64,000 nucleotides of DNA, taken from NCBI RefSeq assembly GCF_000717055.1, contig NZ_JNXI01000004.1:62001-126000 (forward strand), in the 5' to 3' direction. This document shows positions 8,444 through 18,523 of the stretch, piece after piece. The translations under genes were made by a program, and so were the position numbers. Origin of the DNA: Streptomyces iakyrus. Lineage in GTDB: Bacteria > Actinomycetota > Actinomycetes > Streptomycetales > Streptomycetaceae. Position 1 is the first letter of the stretch, and each line of letters begins with the position of its first letter. Under the pieces are notes generated by a model. The model was not told the origin of the DNA, made no database searches, and was given only the letters and a program-made list of their open reading frames with translations.

Positions 8444-8477
8444 CCCCGAACAGTCGTGACACGATGTCGCGTTCGGG
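8444..8477 (+). promoter_or_regulatory. Nested dyad between leader ORF and EF-G paralogue
   Basis: CCCGAAC and GTTCGGG form a 7-bp outer stem around an inner dyad TCGTG-A-CACGA. As RNA it can fold between the leader peptide and the EF-G-like start; as DNA it could be an operator. Confidence 0.4.
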
Positions 8478-8544
8478 TTCACTCGGCTCCTTCAGCCCGG
8501 AATCGCGCTGCCCCTGTTCTGATCGCACCGAAAGGCCCCGGGCC

Positions 8545-10599
8545 GTGCGCACCAAGCTCAACCCGCTCGCCGTCGTCCGCAACCTCGGCATCCTCGCCCA
8601 TGTCGACGCCGGCAAGACCACCGTCACCGAACGGATCCTGTTCGCCACCGGAACCACGCACAAGCGCGGCGAGGTCCACGACGGCACTACCGTCACCGAC
8701 TTCGACCCGCAGGAGCGCGACCGGGGCATCACCATCTTCGCCGCGGCGGTGAGCTGCGCCTGGGACGGTCACCGGCTCAACCTCATCGACACCCCCGGGC
8801 ACGTGGACTTCGCCGACGAGGTGGAGCGTGCGCTGCGGGTGCTCGACGGTGCGGTGGCCGTGTTCGACGCGGTGGCCGGGGTGGAACCGCAGAGCGAGTC
8901 GGTGTGGCGGCAGGCCGACCGGCACGGCGTGCCGAGGATCGCGTTCGTCAACAAGATGGACCGCGCCGGCGCCGACCTCGACGCGGCCGTGGCGTCGATC
9001 CGGGAGCGGCTGCACCCGGCGCCCCTGGTCGTGCAGTTGCCGATCGGCGCGGAGGACACCTTCACCGGTGTCGTCGACCTGGTGCGCATGCGCGCACTGC
9101 TGTGGGCCGACGACGGCAGCGCCGAGGACGTGCCGGTGCCGGCCGGCCTGCGGGGTGCGGCCCATGAGCGCCGCCGGTCGCTGGAGGAGGCGGTGGCGGA
9201 GCTGCACCCGGGCGCGCTGGAGGAGTTCTGCGCCACGGGCACGCTCTCGGAGGGGACCCTCTCCTCGGCGCTGCGCGAGGTGACCCGGGACGGTGACGGC
9301 GTGGTCGTGCTGTGCGGCTCCGCGTACCGCAACCGCGGTGTCGAGCCGCTGCTCGACGCGGTCGTGGCCTACCTGCCGTCGCCGCTTGACGTGCCGCCGG
9401 TCCGCGGCACGCACGACGACGAGGAGCAGGAGCGGCCCGCCGACCCCGCGGCACCCGCGGCCGCCCTCGCGTTCAAGGTGCACGCCACCCCGACGGGTCG
9501 GCTGACCTACCTGCGGATCTACTCCGGCACGATCGAGAAGGGAGACACGCTGTGGGACGCGAGCGCTGGGCGCAGCGAGCGGATCGGACGGATCCTGCGG
9601 GTGCAGGCCGACCGGCACGCCCCGCTGGAGCGAGCCGTCGCCGGGGACATCGTCGCCGTGGTCGGGCTGAAGTCCGCCCGCGCGGGCTCGACCCTGTGCG
9701 CGGCGGACGCGCCGCTCGCCCTGGAACCGCCCGGTGTGCCCGAGCCGGTGGTGTCCGTCGCCGTCGAGTCCCGCCGGGCCGGTGACACCGGCCGGCTCGC
9801 GTCGGGGCTGGCGCGGCTGACCGAGGAGGATCCCTCGCTGGTCGTGCGGTCCGACCCGGAGACCGGGCAGACGGTGCTGTCCGGCATGGGTGAACTGCAC
9901 CTGGAGGTGGCGGTGGAGAAGCTCCGGCGCGAACTGGGGCTGGAGATCAACGTCGGCCGCCCCCGGGTCAGTCACCGCGAGACCGTCGGCCGGGGTGTGT
10001 CCGGGCTGGTGTTCCGGCACGTCACGCAGGACGGCGGGGCGGGGCAGTTCGCCCATGTCGTCCTTGACGTGGAGCCGTGCGAGGAGGGAGGTTTCGAGTT
10101 CCGTTCGGCCGTCGTCGGCGGACGGGTGCCGCAGGAGTTCGTGCGGGCGGTCGAGGCCGGCTGCCGGGACGCCCTCACTGAGGGCCCGCTCGGCGGGCAC
10201 CCGGTGACCGGGCTGCGGGTCACCCTGACCGATGGGTCGACCCATGTGAAGGACTCCTCGGACACGGCGTTCCGCACGGCCGGCCGGCTCGGTCTCCGGG
10301 AGGCCCTGCGCGCCTGCGTGATGGTCCTGCTGGAGCCGGTCGTCGAGGTCACGGTCACCGTGCCCGAGGACGCGGTCGGCGGAGTGCTCGGCGATCTCGC
10401 CGCCCGGCGCGGGAAAGTGACCGGCTCGGTCCCCCGCGCGGGCGTGGCGGTCGTCACCGCCACCGTGCCGCTGGCCGAACTGTTCGGCTATGCGACCCGG
10501 TTGCGCAGCCGCACCCAGGGCCGCGGCACCTTCACGGCCCGGCCCACCGGTTACGCGCCGGCACCGGCGCCGGCACCGGTGGGGACACCGGCGCGGTAG
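8545..10599 (+). CDS. Elongation factor G paralogue / ribosomal protection-type GTPase (EF-G2)
   Basis: Start at the GTG at 8545 with AAAGG before it; the ATG at 8464 would add 27 non-homologous residues. The 684 residues follow the EF-G plan: G1 AHVDAGKTT, switch [11 protein letters not shown]3 DTPGHVDF, G4 NKMD, domain II, domain IV near [16 protein letters not shown], and domain V ending in RGTFTARP. Length and sequence fit the second EF-G of streptomycetes (I recall SCO6589, fusB) more than Tet(M)-type proteins, though the two families are close. It would act on the ribosome in translocation, recycling or drug release. The leader ORF and dyad upstream suggest inducible translation. An Ala/Pro tail of about 12 residues is disordered. 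Confidence 0.88.
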   Translation: MRTKLNPLAVVRNLGILAHVDAGKTTVTERILFATGTTHKRGEVHDGTTVTDFDPQERDRGITIFAAAVSCAWDGHRLNLIDTPGHVDFADEVERALRVLDGAVAVFDAVAGVEPQSESVWRQADRHGVPRIAFVNKMDRAGADLDAAVASIRERLHPAPLVVQLPIGAEDTFTGVVDLVRMRALLWADDGSAEDVPVPAGLRGAAHERRRSLEEAVAELHPGALEEFCATGTLSEGTLSSALREVTRDGDGVVVLCGSAYRNRGVEPLLDAVVAYLPSPLDVPPVRGTHDDEEQERPADPAAPAAALAFKVHATPTGRLTYLRIYSGTIEKGDTLWDASAGRSERIGRILRVQADRHAPLERAVAGDIVAVVGLKSARAGSTLCAADAPLALEPPGVPEPVVSVAVESRRAGDTGRLASGLARLTEEDPSLVVRSDPETGQTVLSGMGELHLEVAVEKLRRELGLEINVGRPRVSHRETVGRGVSGLVFRHVTQDGGAGQFAHVVLDVEPCEEGGFEFRSAVVGGRVPQEFVRAVEAGCRDALTEGPLGGHPVTGLRVTLTDGSTHVKDSSDTAFRTAGRLGLREALRACVMVLLEPVVEVTVTVPEDAVGGVLGDLAARRGKVTGSVPRAGVAVVTATVPLAELFGYATRLRSRTQGRGTFTARPTGYAPAPAPAPVGTPAR

Positions 10600-10626
10600 C
10601 GCACGGAACCCGGTCCCTCCCTGAAC

Positions 10627-10667
10627 CCGGCCCCTCCCTTCCCCGTCCGGAGGCAGGGAGGGGCCGG
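10627..10667. terminator. Strong GC hairpin, bidirectional terminator
   Basis: CCGGCCCCTCCCT (10627-10639) pairs perfectly with AGGGAGGGGCCGG (10655-10667) over 13 bp with a 15-base loop. It lies between the convergent EF-G2 and GH55 genes. There is no T-run, as is usual in Streptomyces. Confidence 0.7.
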
Positions 10668-10822
10668 TGTCTCCCGGGCCGGTCGTTGCCCCCTCCGGGC
10701 CGCCCGCCGCGCGTCTCCGCCGGGGGCGCGTCTCCGCCGGTCGCCGCGCCCGTGCCCCGACAGCCCCGGCAGGCCGCCCTTCTCCGCCCGACCTGAAGGA
10801 AGGGCCCACCCCGTCCTACGGG

Positions 10823-12634
10823 CTACGGGTACGACACCACCGTCGACGGCACCGTGGACGTCCCCGACGTCGGCGCCCCCGTGTCGTTGATGACGCGCTC
10901 GTACTGCCCGTTGCCGCCGAGCGAGACCACCAGCAGGTCGTGGAAGCGCACCCCGGGCCGGTTCGGCGCCGCGAAGCCGTGGTGCTGCACGATGGTCGGG
11001 TCGACGTTGTAGTAGCAGTAGCTGCCCAGGCCCCAGCCCTCGTGGCTGGTCACCGCGTCCCCGACCCGGTAGGCCGCATAGCCCTTGACCGCACCGTTCT
11101 GGATCGCGGCCTGGTTCGGGGCGTCGTACGCCTTCTCGTTCTGGAAGAAGACCGTGCGGCCGCGTTCGCCGAACCACTGCACGTCGTACTTGTTGAAGTG
11201 CTCCACGAACAGGCCGGTCGCCAGCACGTCGTGGCCGTTGACGACGACGCTGTAGTCCGCGCGGTTGGTCTCCCAGCCGACACCGTCGCCGTGGTCGGCG
11301 CGCCAGACCCACGTGTGGTCGACGATGGTGTGCCGGCTGTTGACGACCATGCTGGTGGTGGCCTTGCCCGGGCCCGCCCCGCCGATCCGGATGAACACGT
11401 CCTGGACGGTGGTCGGGTCGGCGGAGTGGTCCCGGGAGGCCCCGCGCGGGCCGATCTCCAGCAGGGTGGCGGAGTTGACCGGTCCGGCGTCGACGAGGAA
11501 CCCGGCCAGCCGTACGCCGTCGACGTCGGAGGTCTTCAGCGCGGTGACGCCGTTGTCGGGGATGAGCGTGGCGTAGCCGAGGCCGAGGACCACGGTGCCG
11601 GCCCGTTCGACCCGCACCGGCTGGTCGAGGTGGTAGATCCCCGGTGTCAGCAGCAGGTGGAGCCCTTGGGCGAGGGCCTGGTTGAGCGTCGCCGCCGTGA
11701 CACCGGGCCGGGCGACGTAGAAGCGCGACAGCGGCAGCGAGGTGCCTCTCGGGGTGCCGTTGCCCCAGGTGACGCCCCGGGCGTCGGTCCGCTTCCCGGG
11801 CAGGAAGACCCGGTACTCGCTGCCGCTGAGGTACAGGAACGGCTTCTCGCGGGAGACCGGCGTCGTGGCCAGGGTGGTGTACGGCGGGTTGGGGAAGCCC
11901 TGCGCGGGGGCTCCCTCGACGCCGGAGAACACCATGTTCCACACGCCGTTGAGCCAGCCGCCGATCGCGCTGTCCCGGGTGTACCACTGCTGCTGCGAGT
12001 AGGGCTGCACCTGGCCGTCGATGCGGCTGTCGGCGATGTAGCCGCCGCTGGACCAGCCGTAGCCGGTCGGGGCGAGGTTCAGGTTCCCGCGGATGTGCAT
12101 CCGGCGGAAGGGGGCCGCCTGCGAGACCGCCCAGCGGTTGGTTCCGCTGACGGGGACGACCGCGAGGTTCTCCGCGGAGCGCCAGAAGTTCTGCGTGGCG
12201 TTGCCGTCGAACCAGCCGGCGTCGACGGTGATGTCGCCGTGGATGGTGGTGTCGTCGGGGGAGAGGCCGAGGCCGGAGACCGAGGTGTAGAAGCCGATCT
12301 GCGCGTTGAGGCCGTGGTAGGTGCCCGGCTTGAACAGCAGCTGGTAGCGGCCGGTGCCGAACTGGGCGGACTCCTGCCGCCGGAAGATCTCGTCCAGTCT
12401 GCCCTGGATGTTCGGCGTGGACGGGTCGAAGACCAGCACGTTCGGGCCGAGGTCGCCACCGCCGGGCAGGGCGCGCGGCCCCTTGCGCACGGGCTGCTCA
12501 CGACGGGCCGGGGTGGCCGGGGCGGCCGAGGCGGTGCCGGGCAGGGCGGCGAGCGCGGAGGCGGCCGCGGCGGCGCCGAGGACGGCCCGGCGACCGGGCG
12601 CGGGCAGGGGTGATGACGGGGAGTCAGTGGGCAT
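10823..12634 (-). CDS. Secreted GH55 exo-beta-1,3-glucanase
   Basis: A 603-residue exported protein with a Tat/Sec-type leader (GRRAVLGAAAAASALAALPG) and ribosome site AGGAGAG before the ATG at 12634. The whole length closely resembles what I remember of the Streptomyces GH55 exo-beta-1,3-glucanase SacteLam55A: two beta-helix halves, the segments FDPSTPNIQ, DGNATQNFWRSAENLA and DHTWVWRADHGDGVGWE, and the catalytic region VEHFNKYDVQWFGERG to QNEKAYDAP holding the general-acid Glu candidates. It releases glucose from laminarin-like chains outside the cell. The divergent ABC transporter and GH1 enzyme complete the route, and an operator core (12680-12687) sits in its upstream region. Confidence 0.88.
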   Translation of the reverse strand: MPTDSPSSPLPAPGRRAVLGAAAAASALAALPGTASAAPATPARREQPVRKGPRALPGGGDLGPNVLVFDPSTPNIQGRLDEIFRRQESAQFGTGRYQLLFKPGTYHGLNAQIGFYTSVSGLGLSPDDTTIHGDITVDAGWFDGNATQNFWRSAENLAVVPVSGTNRWAVSQAAPFRRMHIRGNLNLAPTGYGWSSGGYIADSRIDGQVQPYSQQQWYTRDSAIGGWLNGVWNMVFSGVEGAPAQGFPNPPYTTLATTPVSREKPFLYLSGSEYRVFLPGKRTDARGVTWGNGTPRGTSLPLSRFYVARPGVTAATLNQALAQGLHLLLTPGIYHLDQPVRVERAGTVVLGLGYATLIPDNGVTALKTSDVDGVRLAGFLVDAGPVNSATLLEIGPRGASRDHSADPTTVQDVFIRIGGAGPGKATTSMVVNSRHTIVDHTWVWRADHGDGVGWETNRADYSVVVNGHDVLATGLFVEHFNKYDVQWFGERGRTVFFQNEKAYDAPNQAAIQNGAVKGYAAYRVGDAVTSHEGWGLGSYCYYNVDPTIVQHHGFAAPNRPGVRFHDLLVVSLGGNGQYERVINDTGAPTSGTSTVPSTVVSYP

Positions 12635-12676
12635 GGGGCGGCTCTCCTGGTTCAGGAAGTGAACGGTGTGGGGTGC

Positions 12677-12690
12677 GGGGAGCGCTCTCT
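12677..12690. promoter_or_regulatory. Probable LacI-type operator upstream of GH55 (GAGCGCTC core)
   Basis: The 8-bp palindrome GAGCGCTC at 12680-12687 lies 46 bp upstream of the GH55 start. It matches 11 of 14 positions of the perfect TGAGAGCGCTCTCA sites near the GH16 gene at 52174 and 52331, and resembles CebR-type LacI operators. Confidence 0.5.
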
Positions 12691-12788
12691 CGCCGCTGAA
12701 TGCTTCATCCGTGGAACAGATGCGTCAAGGGGTCCGGCGAGAGTTCCAAGAGTGTGTCCAAACCCTTGACGGCCCTGCCTTCCGGGGA

Positions 12789-12810
12789 TTAACTCACGTC
12801 CTAAATTAAG
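12789..12810. promoter_or_regulatory. AT-rich imperfect dyad before the glucan ABC operon
   Basis: TTAACTCACGTCCTAAATTAAG stands out from GC-rich surroundings. TTAA flanks each end as an imperfect dyad, 66 bp before the binding-protein start. It may be a regulator site or promoter element; similar AT-rich elements precede sugar ABC operons under ROK regulators, but no regulator gene is nearby. Confidence 0.4.
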
Positions 12811-12876
12811 CCGTGACGGCTCCTTCGTGATGAGGGGAGCCGCACTCCCGTACTCCCGGAAGGGCCAGGAGCAGCC

Positions 12877-14193
12877 ATGCGCAGCATCCGAGCCGCGGCG
12901 GCAGGCGCCGTCACACTGTCACTCGCCCTCGCGGCCACGGCCTGCGGCGGCGGCTCCGCCACCGGCGGCGGATCGAACGATTCGCCGAAGACGCTCACCT
13001 ACTGGGCGTCCAACCAGGGCGCCGGCATCGAGGTCGACAAGAAGGTCCTCCAGCCCGAACTCGACAAGTTCGAGAAGCAGACCGGCATCAAGGTGAAGCT
13101 GGAGGTCGTCCCCTGGTCGGACCTGCTGAACCGGATCCTCACCGCCACCACCTCCGGCCAGGGCCCGGACGTGCTGAACATCGGCAACACCTGGAGTGCC
13201 TCGCTCCAGGCCACGGGCGCGCTGCTGCCCTGGGACACCGGGAACTTCGGCAAGATAGGCGGCCGGGACCGGTTCGTCGACTCGGCGCTCGGCTCCACGG
13301 GCGCCGAGGGCAAGGACCCGGCGGCGGTGCCGCTGTACTCGATGTCGTACGCGCTCTACTACAACAAGAAGATGCTCGCCGACGCGGGCATCTCCAAGCC
13401 CCCGGCCACCTGGGACGAGCTCGTCGCCGACGGCAGGAAGCTGTCCAAGGACGGCAAGTGGGCCCTGGGCATGGAGGGTTCGAACCCGTCGGAGAACATC
13501 CACCACGCGTTCGTCTTCGCCAAGCAGCACGGCGCCGACTTCTTCACCGCCGACGGCAAGGCCGACTTCACGAGCGACGGGACGGTCGCCGCGGTCAAGC
13601 AGTACGTCGACCTGATGGCGAAGGACAAGGTCATCGCGCCCGGCAACGCCGAGTACGCGCAGAACCAGTCCGTCAGCGACTTCGCCAAGGGCAAGACGGC
13701 GATGCTGCTCTGGCAGTCCGCGTCCGCCAACCTCGCGTCGCAGGGCATGAGCGAGGACGCCTACGGCATCGCCCCCGTGCCCGTGCAGTCCGGCACCCCT
13801 GGGACCGGCAAGCAGGTCAACTCGATGGTCGCGGGCATCAACCTGGCCGTCTTCAAGAACACCGACAACACCGACGGCGCCACGAAGTTCGTGAAGTTCA
13901 TGACGAGCGACGCCGAACAGAAAATTCTCAACAACGCCTACAGCACCATCCCGCCCGTCAAGTCCGCCCAGGCGGACGCCGCTTTCGCCACCCCGGCCAA
14001 CGCCGTCCTGAAGGACACCCTCGCCAAGAGCGCCGTCGCGCTGCCCCAGGTCGCCGACGAGTCCCAGTTCGAGACGGCGGTCGGCACGGCCATCAAGGGC
14101 CTGTTCGCCGACGCGGCCGCCGGACGCCCGGTCACCACGGCATCGGTGAAGGCGGCCCTGGAGAAGGCCCAGCAGCAGATGCCGGCGGCCTGA
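12877..14193 (+). CDS. Sugar ABC transporter substrate-binding lipoprotein
   Basis: A 438-residue CUT1-type binding protein with ribosome site AGGAG and a lipoprotein leader (LSLALAATAC, Cys at about residue 23). The mature part shows the family signature of extracellular maltose-type binding proteins (KTLTYWASNQG, then VVPWSDLLNRIL and KGKTAMLLWQSA). It should capture beta-1,3-gluco-oligosaccharides or laminaribiose, judged from the GH55 gene on one side and the GH1 gene at the operon end. Two permease genes follow at once; no ATPase is encoded, as in other Streptomyces sugar importers that share the MsiK ATPase. Confidence 0.9.
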   Translation: MRSIRAAAAGAVTLSLALAATACGGGSATGGGSNDSPKTLTYWASNQGAGIEVDKKVLQPELDKFEKQTGIKVKLEVVPWSDLLNRILTATTSGQGPDVLNIGNTWSASLQATGALLPWDTGNFGKIGGRDRFVDSALGSTGAEGKDPAAVPLYSMSYALYYNKKMLADAGISKPPATWDELVADGRKLSKDGKWALGMEGSNPSENIHHAFVFAKQHGADFFTADGKADFTSDGTVAAVKQYVDLMAKDKVIAPGNAEYAQNQSVSDFAKGKTAMLLWQSASANLASQGMSEDAYGIAPVPVQSGTPGTGKQVNSMVAGINLAVFKNTDNTDGATKFVKFMTSDAEQKILNNAYSTIPPVKSAQADAAFATPANAVLKDTLAKSAVALPQVADESQFETAVGTAIKGLFADAAAGRPVTTASVKAALEKAQQQMPAA

Positions 14194-14198
14194 ACGAC

Positions 14199-15185
14199 AT
14201 GACCACCACTGCCCAGGCCGAGAGGCCGGCGGTCCGCAAGAGCCCGCCCGGCGCGGCACACGGCCCCCGCCGCCGCACCGGGCGGATCCACCGCGTGGGC
14301 CTGCCCTACCTGCTGCTCCTGCCCGCCCTGCTCCTCGAACTCCTCGTCCACCTGGTGCCGATGGTGATCGGCATCGTCATGAGCTTCAAGGAGCTCACGC
14401 AGTTCTACATCCGCGACTGGGGCGCCGCCCCCTGGTCCGCCCTCGACAACTACAAGGTGTCGGTGGACTTCGACGCCCCGGTCGGCGAGGCACTGCTCCA
14501 CTCGTTCCTCGTCACGGTTGCCTTCACCCTGCTGTCGGTGGGGCTGTGCTGGCTGATCGGCACGGCCGCCGCGGTCTTCATGCAGGACACCTTCCGGGGC
14601 CGCGGCCTGCTCAGGGCGCTGTTCCTGGTGCCGTACGCGCTGCCCGTCTACGCGGCCGTCATCACCTGGGTCTTCATGTTCCAGCACGACAACGGCCTGG
14701 TGAACCACGTCCTGCACGACCAGCTGGGCCTCACCGACAAGCCGTCCTTCTGGCTCATCGGCGACAACAGCTTCATCGCGCTGCTGACGGTGTCGGTGTG
14801 GAAGGGCTGGCCGTTCGCCTTCCTCATCGTCATGGCCGGCCTGCAGAACATCCCGCGCGAGTTGTACGAGGCGGCCGCCCTGGACGGCGCCGGGGTCTGG
14901 CAGCAGATCCGCCGGATCACCCTGCCGTCCCTGCGCCCGGTCAACCAGGTCCTCGTCCTCGTCCTGTTCCTCTGGACCTTCAACGACTTCAACACGCCGT
15001 TCGTCCTGTTCGGCAGGACCGCTCCGGAGGCCGCCGACCTCATCTCGGTGCACATCTACCAGGCGTCGTTCGTCACCTGGAACTTCGGCACCGGCTCCGC
15101 GATGTCCGTCCTCCTGCTGCTGTTCCTGCTGGTCACGGGCGGGTACCTCGTGCTCACCTCGCGCGGACGGAGGAGCGCCTCATGA
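14199..15185 (+). CDS. Sugar ABC transporter permease, MalF type
   Basis: A 328-residue inner-membrane protein that begins at the ATG at 14199, five bases after the binding-protein stop. A basic cytoplasmic N-terminus precedes about six membrane segments ([18 protein letters not shown] first). The EAA loop that contacts the ATPase is [20 protein letters not shown] near residue 225. It pairs with the next gene, whose start overlaps this stop (ATGA at 15182). Confidence 0.9.
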   Translation: MTTTAQAERPAVRKSPPGAAHGPRRRTGRIHRVGLPYLLLLPALLLELLVHLVPMVIGIVMSFKELTQFYIRDWGAAPWSALDNYKVSVDFDAPVGEALLHSFLVTVAFTLLSVGLCWLIGTAAAVFMQDTFRGRGLLRALFLVPYALPVYAAVITWVFMFQHDNGLVNHVLHDQLGLTDKPSFWLIGDNSFIALLTVSVWKGWPFAFLIVMAGLQNIPRELYEAAALDGAGVWQQIRRITLPSLRPVNQVLVLVLFLWTFNDFNTPFVLFGRTAPEAADLISVHIYQASFVTWNFGTGSAMSVLLLLFLLVTGGYLVLTSRGRRSAS

Positions 15186-16036
15186 CCACGTCCCCCATGG
15201 CCCCGCCCCGCTCGTTCCTGTGGTCCCGGCGGATCTTCCTGACGCTGCTGACGGGCTTCGTGCTGGTCCCGGTCTACGTCATGGTCTCCAGCTCGCTGAA
15301 GCCCCTGGCGGACGTGACCGGCGTGTTCCGCTGGCTGCCGAGCGAGCTGACGATCCGCCCGTACATCGACATCTGGTCGACGGTCCCGCTGGCCCGCTAC
15401 TTCGTCAACTCCCTGGTGGTGGCGGGCGCGGCGACGGTCTGTTCCGTGGTGATCGCCGTCTTCTCCGCCTATGCCGTCAGCCGCTACGACTTCCCGGGCA
15501 AGCGCGTCTTCACGGTCACCGTCCTGTCCACGCAGATGTTCCCGGGCATCCTCTTCCTGCTGCCCCTGTTCCTGATCTACGTCAACATCGGCAACGCGAC
15601 GGGAATCGCCCTCTTCGGCTCGCGCGGCGGCCTGATCCTCACCTATCTCACCTTCTCCCTGCCGTTCTCCATCTGGATGCTGATCGGCTACTTCGACTCG
15701 GTGCCGCGCGACCTGGACGAGGCGGCCCTGGTCGACGGCTGCGGCCCGCTGGGCGCGCTGTTCCGGGTCGTCGTCCCGGCGGCCGTCCCCGGCATCATCG
15801 CGGTCGCCGTCTACGCCTTCATGACCGCCTGGGGCGAGGTGCTGTTCGCCTCGGTGATGACCAACGACACCACCCGCACCCTCGCCGTCGGACTCCAGGG
15901 CTACTCGACCCTCAACGACGTGTACTGGAACCAGATCATGGCCGCCTCGCTGGTCGTCAGCGTGCCCGTGGTCGCGGGCTTCCTGCTGCTCCAGCGCTAT
16001 CTGGTGGCCGGCCTGACGGCGGGAGCCGTCAAGTGA
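15182..16036 (+). CDS. Sugar ABC transporter permease, MalG type
   Basis: A 284-residue inner-membrane partner of the preceding permease, coupled by a four-base overlap. It has the MalG-type features: first helix [20 protein letters not shown], the [13 protein letters not shown] loop and the EAA motif [20 protein letters not shown] near residue 180. Its stop overlaps a GTG (16033) in the frame of the downstream glucosidase, so the importer and the cytoplasmic hydrolase form one transcription unit. Confidence 0.9.
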   Translation: MTTSPMAPPRSFLWSRRIFLTLLTGFVLVPVYVMVSSSLKPLADVTGVFRWLPSELTIRPYIDIWSTVPLARYFVNSLVVAGAATVCSVVIAVFSAYAVSRYDFPGKRVFTVTVLSTQMFPGILFLLPLFLIYVNIGNATGIALFGSRGGLILTYLTFSLPFSIWMLIGYFDSVPRDLDEAALVDGCGPLGALFRVVVPAAVPGIIAVAVYAFMTAWGEVLFASVMTNDTTRTLAVGLQGYSTLNDVYWNQIMAASLVVSVPVVAGFLLLQRYLVAGLTAGAVK

Positions 16037-16065
16037 CCGACTCGCCCGTTCTCGAAGGGACTCCC

Positions 16066-17424
16066 GTGACCATCGACCTCGCCGCCCTCCCGCACGACTT
16101 CCTGTGGGGCACGGCCACCTCGGCGTACCAGATCGAGGGAGCCGTGGCGGAGGACGGCCGCTCGCCGTCGATCTGGGACACGTTCTCGCACACCCCCGGG
16201 AAGACAGCCGGCGGTGACCACGGCGATGTCGCCTGCGACCACTACCACCGCTGGCGCGAGGACATCGCGCTGATGCGCCGGCTGGGGGTGAACGCCTACC
16301 GCCTGTCCATCGCCTGGCCGCGCGTCGTCCCGGGCGGCGACGGCCCCGTCAACGCCAGGGGCCTGGCCTTCTACGACGAGCTGATCGACGGCCTGCTGGA
16401 GGCGGGCATCACCCCGTCGGTCACCCTCTACCACTGGGACCTGCCGCAGGCGCTCCAGGACCGGGGCGGCTGGCCGGAGCGCGACACCGCCTCGGCGTTC
16501 GCGGAGTACGCCTCGGTCGTCGCGGCGCGCCTGGGTGACCGCGTCTCCCACTGGGCCACGCTCAACGAGCCCCTGTGCTCGGCGTGGATCGGCCACCTCG
16601 AGGGCACGATGGCCCCCGGTCTGACGGACCTCACGGCCGCCGTCCGCGCCTCTTACCACCTGCTGCTGGGCCACGGCCTGGCGGCCCGGGCCGTCCGCGC
16701 GGCGGCTCCGGGGGCGCAGGTCGGCATCGTCAACAACCTCTCCACCATCCATCCCGCGACCGACCGCCCCGAGGACCTCGCGGCCGCCCGCCGTATGGAC
16801 GGCCACACCAACCGCTGGTGGCTCGACCCGGTGCACGGCATGGGCTTCCCCGCGGACATGCGCGAGCTCTACGGCGTCGAACTCCCCGAACGCCCCGGCG
16901 ACTCGGCGGCCATCGCCGCCCCGCTGGACTGGCTGGGCCTGAACTACTACTTCCCGCAGACCGTCGCCGACGACCCCGAAGGCCCGGCACCGTACGCCCG
17001 TGCCGTACGCCGCGGCGGCGTCCCGCGCACCGGCATGGACTGGGAGATCGACGCGAGCGGCATCGAGACCCTGCTGATGCGGCTCACCGACGCGTACGGA
17101 GCCCGCCGGCTCTACGTCACGGAGAACGGATCGGCCTACCCCGACGTCGTCCGCCCCGACGGCACGGTCGACGACCCCGAGCGGCAGGACTACCTCCTGC
17201 GGCACCTCGCCGCCTGCGCCTCCGCCGCCCGCAGGGGCGCCCCGCTGGCCGGCTACTTCGCCTGGTCGCTGCTGGACAACTTCGAGTGGGCGTACGGTTA
17301 CGAGAAGCGGTTCGGCCTCGTGCACGTCGACTACGCCACGCAGCGGCGCACGATCAAGGGAACGGGGCACCGGTACGCCGAGGTCGTCCGGGCCCATCGG
17401 AGTCGGGCGCGCAGGGCCGCCTGA
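16066..17424 (+). CDS. GH1 beta-glucosidase, cytoplasmic
   Basis: Start at the GTG at 16066, which has GAAGGGA before it (452 residues); a coupled GTG at 16033 would add 11 residues. The GH1 barrel is complete: [15 protein letters not shown], acid/base Glu168 in TLNEPLC, nucleophile Glu353 in VTENGSAY, and the aglycone/glucose-site [13 protein letters not shown]. There is no signal peptide. It should split imported laminaribiose or short beta-glucosides to glucose. The operon has no LacI gene of its own. A composite hairpin follows. Confidence 0.9.
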   Translation: MTIDLAALPHDFLWGTATSAYQIEGAVAEDGRSPSIWDTFSHTPGKTAGGDHGDVACDHYHRWREDIALMRRLGVNAYRLSIAWPRVVPGGDGPVNARGLAFYDELIDGLLEAGITPSVTLYHWDLPQALQDRGGWPERDTASAFAEYASVVAARLGDRVSHWATLNEPLCSAWIGHLEGTMAPGLTDLTAAVRASYHLLLGHGLAARAVRAAAPGAQVGIVNNLSTIHPATDRPEDLAAARRMDGHTNRWWLDPVHGMGFPADMRELYGVELPERPGDSAAIAAPLDWLGLNYYFPQTVADDPEGPAPYARAVRRGGVPRTGMDWEIDASGIETLLMRLTDAYGARRLYVTENGSAYPDVVRPDGTVDDPERQDYLLRHLAACASAARRGAPLAGYFAWSLLDNFEWAYGYEKRFGLVHVDYATQRRTIKGTGHRYAEVVRAHRSRARRAA

Positions 17425-17433
17425 CCCACGGAC

Positions 17434-17475
17434 GCCGGGGTGGGCGTGAATGCGGGAGTCCGCACTCACCCCGGC
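17434..17475 (+). terminator. Composite hairpin terminator after GH1 gene
   Basis: GCCGGGGTG (17434-17442) pairs with CACCCCGGC (17467-17475) over 9 bp, and an inner perfect stem TGCGG-GAGT-CCGCA sits at 17451-17464. It lies 10 bp after the glucosidase stop. Confidence 0.6.
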
Positions 17476-17596
17476 CCATGACTGCTGCAGCTGGAGCCAG
17501 TCGAGCGAGGACCGGATCGCCGGTGGGAGCAGAAGGGCTGACGCCCGGGCAGAAATCCCGTGGCCCCCGCGATCGCCACCTGCCAGTCTCCCGCCC

Positions 17597-18430
17597 ATGC
17601 CCGCCTTCACCGCCCCCGACGGCACCTCCCTCGCCTACCACGTGACGGGGGACGGCCCACCGCTGGTCTGTCTTCCCGGTGGCCCATGCAGGACTCGGTC
17701 TACCTCGGGGACCTCGGCGGTCTGACGGCTCGCCGCACCGTGGTGCGGCTGGCCCTGAGGGGCACCGGCGGGTCGGCGGTGCCCGAGGACACGGCGTCCT
17801 ACCGGTGTGACCGGCAGGTCGGCGATGTCGAGGCGCTGCGTGCGGAGTCGGGGCTGGAGCGGATGGACCTGCTCGCGCATTGCGCCGGCGCGAACCTGGC
17901 CGCGCTGTACAGGGCCCGCCATCCGGAGCGCGTGCGACGCCTCGCGCTCGTCACCCCAGCGTCTTCGCCGTCGGCCTCCGTATCACCGCCGAGGACCGGC
18001 TGGAAACGGCACGCCTGCGCCGGGACGAACCCTGGTTCGCCCCGGCGTACGCGTCACTGGAGGCGATCACGGGCGGCCGTGCGACAGCCGGTGACTGGGA
18101 CGCCGCGGCCCCCTTCTGGTTCGGCCGCTGGGACGACGGGGCGCGCGCCTTCCGCGCGGCGGAGCAACGCCTGCGCAACGACGAGGCCGCGGCCCTGTAC
18201 GCCGCCGACGGCGCGTTCGACCCCGACGTCACGCGGGCCGCCCTCGCCGCGTTTCCCTCACCGGTCCTCGTGCTCACCGGCGAGTACGACGTGGCCGCGC
18301 CGCCCCGCGCGATGAAGGAGTACGCGGACCTCTTCCCCAGGGCCGAACCGGTCGCGCAGAGCGGGGCCGGGCAGGTTCCCTGGAGGGACGGGCCGGAGCG
18401 GTTCGTGAGCGCGGTGGCGGGTTCCTGGAC
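17597..18430 (+). pseudogene. Alpha/beta hydrolase pseudogene (two frameshifts, lost catalytic residues)
   Basis: Homology to one alpha/beta hydrolase is spread over three frames. It starts at 17597 (PAFTAPDGTSLAYHVTGDG), shifts by a lost base near 17683 (inside PGGP-MQDSV) and again in a C-run near 17953 (LVTP-SVFAV), and ends near 18430 without a clear native stop. The nucleophile position reads HCAGA, where Ser is expected in HSAGA, and the usual GAGHFPW His block reads GAGQVPW. Loss of both catalytic residues argues for true decay rather than only sequencing error. The Asp block LTGEYDVAAPP remains. Confidence 0.75.
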
Positions 18431-18523
18431 GAGACCGGCGGTGCCGACGGTCCCTGAACCGTCGGGCGGCGTCCCGGCCCTCCGGAATCCGGCGGGTGTG
18501 CGCGTCGCTCCCGGCCGGCGCTG

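Noticed and set aside
8479..10809. 776-codon minus-strand ORF over the EF-G paralogue
   Set aside because: It is a shadow frame; the plus strand has all GTPase motifs.
10667..12613. 648-codon plus-strand ORF over GH55
   Set aside because: It has low-complexity Val/Gly/Arg composition opposite a full-length GH55.
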